Shown here: positions 47,901-64,000 of the stretch, piece by piece | How the letters are laid out: every line of letters begins with the position of its first letter | How positions within the stretch are numbered: the first letter of the stretch is position 1 | Source of the DNA: Hemibagrus wyckioides | Lineage: Eukaryota > Chordata > Actinopteri > Siluriformes > Bagridae | Direction of reading: 5' to 3' | Assembly: GCF_019097595.1 (NCBI RefSeq) | Contig: NC_080718.1 | Coordinates: forward strand, 15,435,657 to 15,499,656 | Length of the DNA stretch: 64,000 nucleotides | Translations under genes and position numbers: made by a program | The notes under the pieces: model-generated | Told to the model about the DNA's origin: nothing | What the model saw: only the letters and a program-made list of their open reading frames with translations | The model's database searches: none

Positions 47901-50900
47901 GCTACAAAGGCATTTATAAATCACCCGTTACAGTATATAACATGCTAACATAGTGCACAAACAGGAAAATTTCATTAAATATAGTCAGTTAATGTTAGGA
48001 AAACTTCTCAACGTGTGTTTTTGAATTAGCTGGAGTTCATGCCTTCTAGGGCCATCAAAGAGAAGCCTCATTTTATGAGTCTTTGCTTACGTCAGCAGGT
48101 TGAAATATTTTACTGAGACAGGGCCAGGGTGCTTATTCTCAAGTCTTTTGAAGTCACTTGTGCATCTTCAAACACAGAGTGCTGTATTATTAACTACACT
48201 GTGTTGCATATTGATAGATTTACTAAACTACTCTACATAAGCTAAACTCTTGATATATGCAGTGTATATGGCCTAAAATCATTGGCAGAGTGAGAGAAGA
48301 ATAGACCTGTTATTTAACAATTTCTAAATAAAGGTCTAAATAAAGATATGTAATGAGCATTACCTGAACATTACATGGAGCTCTTGATCTGTTTCTGTAT
48401 GATTGTATGCATTGTGCTCCTGCTACATGATTGACTAATAAATAACTGCACAGATGAGCAGGTGAACAACTGTTCCTAATAAAGTTATAGATGAATTTAT
48501 GCCACAATAACACTTTAGCAGAGTAACAGCAAATACAAGTGCTCAAGTCATTACAAAGACACAATATAGCACCCCAATTAAATTATCTTTATCTTCTTTG
48601 GATACTTAGTGATGTGGAAGGTCTGAACAGAGAAAAAAATGGATGAATGTTAATGTAGGGAAAATATTGGTGATAGGTCCAGTTGCGCTTATTAATTTAG
48701 GTACATTTTTAAAAAAAATTATTATTAGTGACCACTATTTGTTGATTTCCACTTAGGGAAATAGAGAACAGGATTGCAGCTGACCATCCAGTGGTGAGTA
48801 TTGCACATAAAATCTGTTTACACCTAAAATCTGCTGTAAGGCTGAATGAAGGATTTGGAGATATGTTATTTCTTTTCAGCATTGTCTTGGTCCTTATACA
48901 TTATACCAAAGATTATTAGTCAGCTTAGCTTTTATAAGCTTTATTTGCATTAGGAGTGTTATCAGGTTACTTCATGTATTCACTAGTGAAATGTTTGTCT
49001 TAAAGCATCCTTAGTAAATTATCCTTGAGAATAATTCTTTGCATGTTATGAATTTTCAAAATGTCTGGTCTGTGATGATACTTTTATATTTGCGACATAA
49101 CTCTGAATGCTTACTCAGCCGGCCCCAGCCTCAGCGGGGGAAGAGACTGAAGAGGACCAACAGTTACGCACCATTTTTCAGCAGATAGCTGGGGATGTGA
49201 GTACTAGGAAGACAAAAAGCTCTGGGTGGGCAGTGAGTATGCTGCTAAGGTGGGAACCAACCAGTCTATCTCACTGTCCACTTAATGTCTGCAATAAGTT
49301 TATGAATAGAATAATTGAATAAAATATTACACATTAATCAGTGAGTTCTCTCTAATCATACAGGAAACGGAGATCTCAGCTAACAATCTGAGAAATGTCC
49401 TGAACAGGGTGTTGGCTGAGTGTGCGTATATATTTCTATTATCAGTTGTGGTTACATGCATTCATCTATAAAACCAGTTTCACTTTCTTTATCTTTACAG
49501 ACAGGGACATGGATAAAGAGGGCTTCAGTCTAGAGAGCTGCCGTAGCATGATTGCCTTTATGGATGTATCCTTTAAAAGAAGAACACACATGTTGTGTAT
49601 GCTCAAGAGTTCAGCTTTTGGTGATTGAACCACAAAATGTTTACATTAAGTATTTCACTGTAATATTTTGTAATATATACATATATAATTGACTATAATT
49701 CTCTGATTGATTCTTTCAATAGGGTTTCTATCCTTGAGGGACAAACCAAAGAACAGTTTAAGTGCTAGACTAAAACGTATCTATCGTGACCCTCTTTGTG
49801 AGTCGCTTATAATTTACTGCATTTGTAGGACAGCGATGAACAAGATGTAGCTCTGTATATCGACCTTGACTATGATGTTTAGATGGATGGAACAGGACGA
49901 CTTAATCTACAGGAATTTAAGCAACTGTGGAATAAGATCAAAAAGTGGCAGGTTTGGGCTCTTCTGTTTTGTTATGCTTTGAAACATTGCTCATCCTGTA
50001 CCTTGACTGACAGACTTTTGACAGACCTGTAGACACTGACAGCCTTTTATTCTGCAGGAAATATTTAAGCACTATGAAGCTGAGCAGGCTGGCTTCATCA
50101 GCAGCTATGAGATGAGGAATGCCATCAATGATGCTGGTAAGAGTCATACAATTATTTCAGATATTAACACTGGTATACTATCTGTTTTAATTTCACTCTG
50201 TGGTGGATTGTAATCTCAGTGCTGCAAGGTTTTCAGAAAATATTGTTGAAGGTCAAGCCCCTTGAAAGAATAATGTATAGGGGACTTCATTCGAGTATGA
50301 ATACACATTTAATGGTTTTATTTCAGCAATTAGCAATGCGAGTATGTACAGATAAACGTTTCTTAATTAAGCAATATCACACAAGAGTTAGAGGTTATTC
50401 TCAATTCAGGCATAGGTAATCACAGCCTTGTCTATATTCAGTAAAACAACACTCTCGATCACGTGAAATTGCTTTTATGCAACAGTGAAACGTTCCAGTG
50501 AGGTAGACACTAAATATAAGTGCCCTTGGAACGCTGCATGTCCAATCAAATTAATGGATCAGAACTATGTATTGTATAAGATTGCTTAAATGTACTAGAC
50601 AAACGCATTCTTTTTTGTTTGAAGTTGTTTTGAAACTTGAATTCATTCTAACTGACTTTTCACTGTGCAGTCATGTGTGTTATGTGTCATTCAGGGTTCC
50701 ATCTTAACAACCCACTGTACAACGTCATCACAATGCGTTACGCCAATGAGAACATGAACATCGACTTCAATAGCTTTGTTAGCTGTCTTGTGCGTTTGGA
50801 GGGGATGTTCAGTAAGTAACTTATCCATTTGAATCTGATTAAACTTCATTACATTGAAATTGACAATATTTCCTCTAATCACATAATATACTTTACCTTA

Positions 50901-51209
50901 CATAATAAAGCTAACTTTGCCTCTTTATAGGAGCTTTCCAGGCTTTTGATCAGGATGGAGACGGCTCTATCAGGCTGTCTGTACTGGAGGTATACTACAC
51001 ACATGGCAGTTTAAAAGGGAGATTCTTGACTGATGTTCCTTAGGTTGAGGACATACAGCTCAACAGACATACAGATTTTCCACAGCTTTAATATTCATAG
51101 GGATCCTGTCCAATTTTCCACAGTTGTGTGATTGGACTAATCGGTTGTTCACATTTGACTCTGAACTGTTGCTTTCTTACAGTGGCTCCAGCTGACTCTA
51201 TATGCCTAA
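41992..51209 (+). CDS. capn3: Calpain-3-type cysteine protease, complete, 21 exons, lacking NS/IS1/IS2 insertions
   Basis: Exons: 41992-42243, 42894-42963, 44541-44659, 44761-44894, 44968-45136, 45558-45641, 45782-45867, 45947-46024, 46142-46302, 46914-47083, 47360-47371, 47596-47804, 48757-48793, 49119-49196, 49364-49421, 49501-49565, 49883-49951, 50058-50136, 50695-50811, 50931-50989, 51183-51209. Total 2133 nt, 710 aa (human CAPN3 821, conventional calpains about 700-714). Catalytic triad: Cys110 in GDCWLLAA, His267 in GHAYSV, Asn291 in RNPWG. C2-like domain [13 protein letters not shown], then a penta-EF-hand domain. CAPN3 identity rests on [12 protein letters not shown], the VPKE-MHGNKQH microexon junction, [16 protein letters not shown] and the ganc/znf106 neighbours. 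The CAPN3-specific N-terminal NS, IS1 (between SID and ALV) and IS2 (before the EF hands) are absent. One EF loop has lost its acidic ligands. It may be one teleost capn3 duplicate (a or b), which I cannot tell. Confidence 0.92.
43320..43640 (+). repeat. tRNA-derived SINE in capn3 intron 2
   Basis: The head GGCATGGTGGCTTAGTGG carries an extra 10-bp tandem copy of CTTAGTGG. The box B-like GGTTTGAGTCTCC follows. The body includes CAGTCCAAAGACAT, and the tail is CCAGGGTGTATCCTGCCTTG, then GCCCGATGACGCCTGAGA and GATAAGTGGTACAAACAATG. This is a near-complete copy, and the ORFs on both strands are shadows of it. Confidence 0.8.
45327..45412. repeat. (TTAATA)n hexanucleotide satellite in capn3 intron 5
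   Basis: About 14 near-perfect TTAATA/TAATAT units. It lies in the intron where CAPN3's IS1 coding insert would sit in mammals. Confidence 0.95.
47149..47282. repeat. Compound (AAAC)n-(AATT)n microsatellite in capn3 intron 10
   Basis: About 18 AAAC units (to about 47222) pass directly into about 15 AATT units (47223-47282). It ends about 80 bp before the 12-nt exon 47360-47371. Confidence 0.95.
48340..48500. mobile_element. Half copy of the Tc1 end found in the 1733-2385 palindrome
   Basis: It shares GAGCTCTTGATCTGTTTCTG, a GTGCTCCTGCTACATGATT-like block and TGTTCCTAATAAAGT at its outer end with the right arm of the palindromic element. It is a solitary arm in a capn3 intron. Confidence 0.55.
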
Positions 51210-52121
51210 ACACACTCAGGATCCAAGTGAACACAAGAACAGGACCAGAACCACCAGCCTTTACCTCAAACTCAGTGTGCAAATCCTATTCCTTTGTCTT
51301 TTTAGCCAGAGTTGTTTACAATCTTCACCTAAATGAGTCATTACTAAACTTTATCACCATTCCACATTCTGGAGAGTTTCACAGAGTCCAGAGAACAGGT
51401 AATATGGCAGTCACGTAGTCATAGGCTAGATGTCAACATCTCTTCAACAGGTTGAAAGCAGGTTTTAGACTAGCTTGGAGGTATTGCAGTACTGATGTCT
51501 CTTGATTGACGAGTCCTGAGGCTCATTTTCCATGTACTCAGTGGCACCATTCAACTCTAGAACTCTGTTTTAAGCTATTAACTCCTTTACATTATTTACA
51601 TTACGTTACTGCAGCTACCTTTTTCTGTTGTTCATACTCCTTCCATTTTGTTCTCCTTTTGGCCTCTTCTTATCTCTTTCTCACCCATTTACCCACACCG
51701 GAAACCTCTTGCTTCCTGTCACAAAAGAGTACCTCAGATTTTTCTTTAAATACCTCTGCTCTGTTTTGTTTCTTTTATCAGCTGGAAACAACAATGAAAT
51801 CCATAAACTTGAATTAATGATCAGTTTTCACACACACACACACACACTTCGTAATAGCCACCTTTCAGGCTAGTGCACATTTGTTGTTGGAAGATTCCTC
51901 CGTACATGTTTCCATGCGCCTGTTACTAAGTTGTTTGGTGGAAAAACATTAATAGCTAGAGGAAATACCTAACAGAACCCACCAACATGCAGAACTGAAA
52001 TGTGTTCAGGGTTTGTTTCCGCTGCATATATGAAGATTAAACTTGGCCTTCTTTTGGTGATGAATATATTTAAGGTTTGGTCAGAAGAGTATATTTAAAG
52101 AGTTCTTAACCTCTTTAATCA
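51210..52121 (+). other. Probable capn3 3' UTR
   Basis: Sequence after the capn3 TAA with no conserved coding potential. It includes a (CA)n tract near 51830-51847. Short plus-strand ORFs are unsupported. Confidence 0.45.
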
Positions 52122-52127
52122 AATAAA
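52122..52127 (+). promoter_or_regulatory. Candidate polyadenylation signal of capn3
   Basis: AATAAA on the plus strand about 910 nt after the capn3 stop, the last such signal before the oppositely oriented znf106 end. Use of this site is inferred. Confidence 0.45.
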
Positions 52128-52275
52128 TGACTGCAGTTCTTGGCTCAATGGTTTTTCTTCCTTTCTCAAATGTTGGATTAAAAGTATTACACATCAATTC
52201 AACTAGTATGCATACGATAAATATCTCAAAGCATGGACACATAAAATGGCAGGTTGACAAAACTGTAAATGTATT

Positions 52276-52281
52276 TTTATT
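52276..52281 (-). promoter_or_regulatory. Candidate polyadenylation signal of znf106
   Basis: AATAAA on the minus strand about 2.1 kb after the znf106 stop codon. If used, znf106 and capn3 transcripts would end roughly 100-150 bp apart, tail to tail. Confidence 0.45.
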
Positions 52282-54399
52282 ATAACAAGATATTCAGTGG
52301 AATTTAACAAACAAAAACAAAGCAACTTTGAGAAGGCCAGATAAGAGGTTGACAAACTGCCCCAAAGGCTACACACTGCTTATACAGAGAAGGACACACT
52401 GTAAATGGGATCAAGGGAGTGAAAAACTGGTGACTCGAACCGAAAAAAATAAAACAAACCCAAATCTCCACATTCTGGAATAATATCAAAAATTCTTTAG
52501 AGAATCGGGTAATGTTAAAATATAGCTTATTGTGGCACAGACTTTAAGAAAAGATTTTAAAATGTTTATAAATGTTCAAAGTTATGTTGCTGAAATGAAG
52601 ACAGCTAGCTGTAATTTATTACTAGGTGTGGTTCTGTGTGTTGCCAGCATGGCTGAGTACTATGGCATGGGAGAAGGGTTCTGGCATTATGCTTGCCACT
52701 CCATAAAACACCTATCACATTAACCACTTTAACAACTTGCATTACACACACACACACAAACACACACACCTCTTCAGTCAAAAGTGTGTTAGGCTGCATG
52801 CACATCCAACCACATCCATATAAATATCTGTAAAAAAAATTTAAATCACAAAAGGGCAGAGCCCATGCAGAATTCTCTCAATTATATGAGAATCACTGTG
52901 TAAAAAAAATCAAAAATCAAACCAGCAATACTGCACTGTACTGTACTGCTTGGGCAAAAAACACACATTCTGCCCACAATGGGTTACACACACCAGCCAT
53001 TTCAGACCCTGTTACAGTCACAACAAATACATTTCCTTAAACAGAACTCTTTCAGTTACGGCAAACCGGCAGTCCCTCCACTGTGTCTTAACCTCAGTGA
53101 GCAACCACACAATATGAAGGAAAACAAGAAAAAAAAAATCAAAACAAAACAAAACAAAACAAAAAAATCAGAAAGGAAAAAAACCTCACAAAAACGTAAT
53201 ATAGGTGTATATGAAACCATCTTTCAAAACAGTGGTGGAGAAAGGAAAACCACTTAGAAGGTTAGATTTGAAAAAACAAAAGAAGAAAAAAAGACTACCC
53301 CCTTCAGAAATATTTTTAAAACTATTTTTAAAATGTTGGAATAAGTTATGAAAACATATTCCATAAAATCCTCGTTGTTCTACCTTGTTGGTATGGAGTA
53401 GCTGTGAGTCAATGTCCTTATCTGAGCTGTGAGTGAATTGTAAGAAAAGAGGGTCTTCTGAAAACACTTCTAGTTTAAAGAAAACAAAAAGAAAACCAAA
53501 TTAAAATTAAGAAACAAACAAAAGAAAGAAACAAAAAAAAATTTGTTCGTTGCTCAAGAAGACAAGAGTACCATGCTATTAAACCTCAAAACACTCCAAA
53601 TGAAAAACATCCCTGAACCCATGCCATACACTGTAATGAACAAAGTGTGTTTGTTAGCCAGGAGGGGGCAGCAGCAACAACCCTTCTGGCCTGTCCAACA
53701 ATTTTAACAGGTATATTTTTCCCCACAGTTCTTTTTCAATACTTAGTCTTTATTTGGTCATTATATCCCAGAGCTGATAATACTGTGTATAATCAGTTGA
53801 GTAAAGAGTAGAAAGTGAGATCTGTTATCCATTACCTGTACATCGGTTATCTTTTCCTCGAAGATGACAGAATTATCCTATGTTGTGCTAACAGAACAGT
53901 GTAGTCAATCTTCAGACACAGATAAGATTACAGTGTACATGGATAAAAGGAACCACTGGAAAATGGTTCAACTGGCATGATCAGAATACCAGCAGCTCCA
54001 CTCAAAGAGAAGGACTTTCACAAGCTAAAAAACTGAGAAGAACCTTTGGATGCCAAAAGCCTCCAAGTTATCCACTAAGCAGTAAAGTGACAGCAATAAA
54101 AACCTTTGAGCAGTGCTCTTTCAAAATATGCTGACAGAAACTACACTGTCTGTAGTTTCTATACACAAACGACTACTTCACATAAAATCCTACAAATCAC
54201 CAGTATTCAGAAGTGGCATCTAGAACTGTCACAGAAAATTGTCCTCTCTCTTTAAAATGATAGCTGTTGGTATCTGATTAAACATAGAAAAATGATTGCA
54301 CAAGGAAAAAGCTCCTATCCTGAGGTGTAAATGAGATCTTCCCAATATGGGAGAAGAGGAGGTTATTTGGACTGTCTAGGTTGACAATTCCAGGACCCC
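52282..54399 (-). other. Probable long 3' UTR of znf106
   Basis: No exon or conserved ORF was found. It contains A-rich runs such as (AAAAC)n near 53137-53165 and a CA tract at 52744-52770. The content (low GC, no strong repeat) fits a long vertebrate 3' UTR, and the extent is inference. Confidence 0.4.

Positions 54400-64000
<9,601 letters not shown>

Overview
The window is vertebrate nuclear DNA, almost certainly from a teleost fish. It carries multi-exon genes with GT-AG introns, AT-rich introns, long dinucleotide and tetranucleotide repeats, many degenerate Tc1/mariner copies and tRNA-derived SINEs. Several SINEs resemble elements I associate with catfish (Siluriformes), but that is only an impression. 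No prokaryotic, organellar or viral genes were seen.

Six protein-coding genes were reconstructed exon by exon, and every junction was checked for reading phase. From left to right: (1) noxred1, minus strand, 1556-7584, complete, 6 exons, 323 aa. (2) ttbk2, minus strand, 12483-23233, complete coding region, 15 exons, 1156 aa, with a probable CpG-rich first exon and promoter near 25.9-26.3 kb. (3) A THAP6-like zinc-finger gene, plus strand, 28029-30589, 4 exons, 203 aa. (4) ganc (neutral alpha-glucosidase C), plus strand, 32788-40234, 24 exons, 909 aa. (5) capn3-type calpain, plus strand, 41992-51209, 21 exons, 710 aa. (6) znf106, minus strand, 54400-63528, 18 exons seen, with the 5' end beyond the right edge.

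TTBK2, GANC, CAPN3 and ZNF106 all lie in human 15q15 as I recall, so the right two thirds is a conserved block. NOXRED1 and THAP6 map elsewhere in human, so those junctions are fish-specific or rearranged. ttbk2 and the THAP gene are divergent. thap, ganc and capn3 run in tandem. capn3 and znf106 converge tail to tail. The genes share no pathway: TTBK2 acts in ciliogenesis, GANC in glycogen/oligosaccharide hydrolysis, CAPN3 in Ca2+-dependent proteolysis, and ZNF106 in RNA binding.

Intergenic and intronic space is filled with Tc1-like pieces. These include two palindromic fold-back elements (about 1733-2385 and 7899-8640), a related family with TA-flanked copies (9819-10368 and 28926-29473) and a nested cluster at 31.07-32.32 kb. 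I found no convincing unknown gene system. The most unusual points are the calpain without CAPN3-specific insertions and with a degraded EF-hand, two GC-AG introns, and the palindromic Tc1 derivatives.
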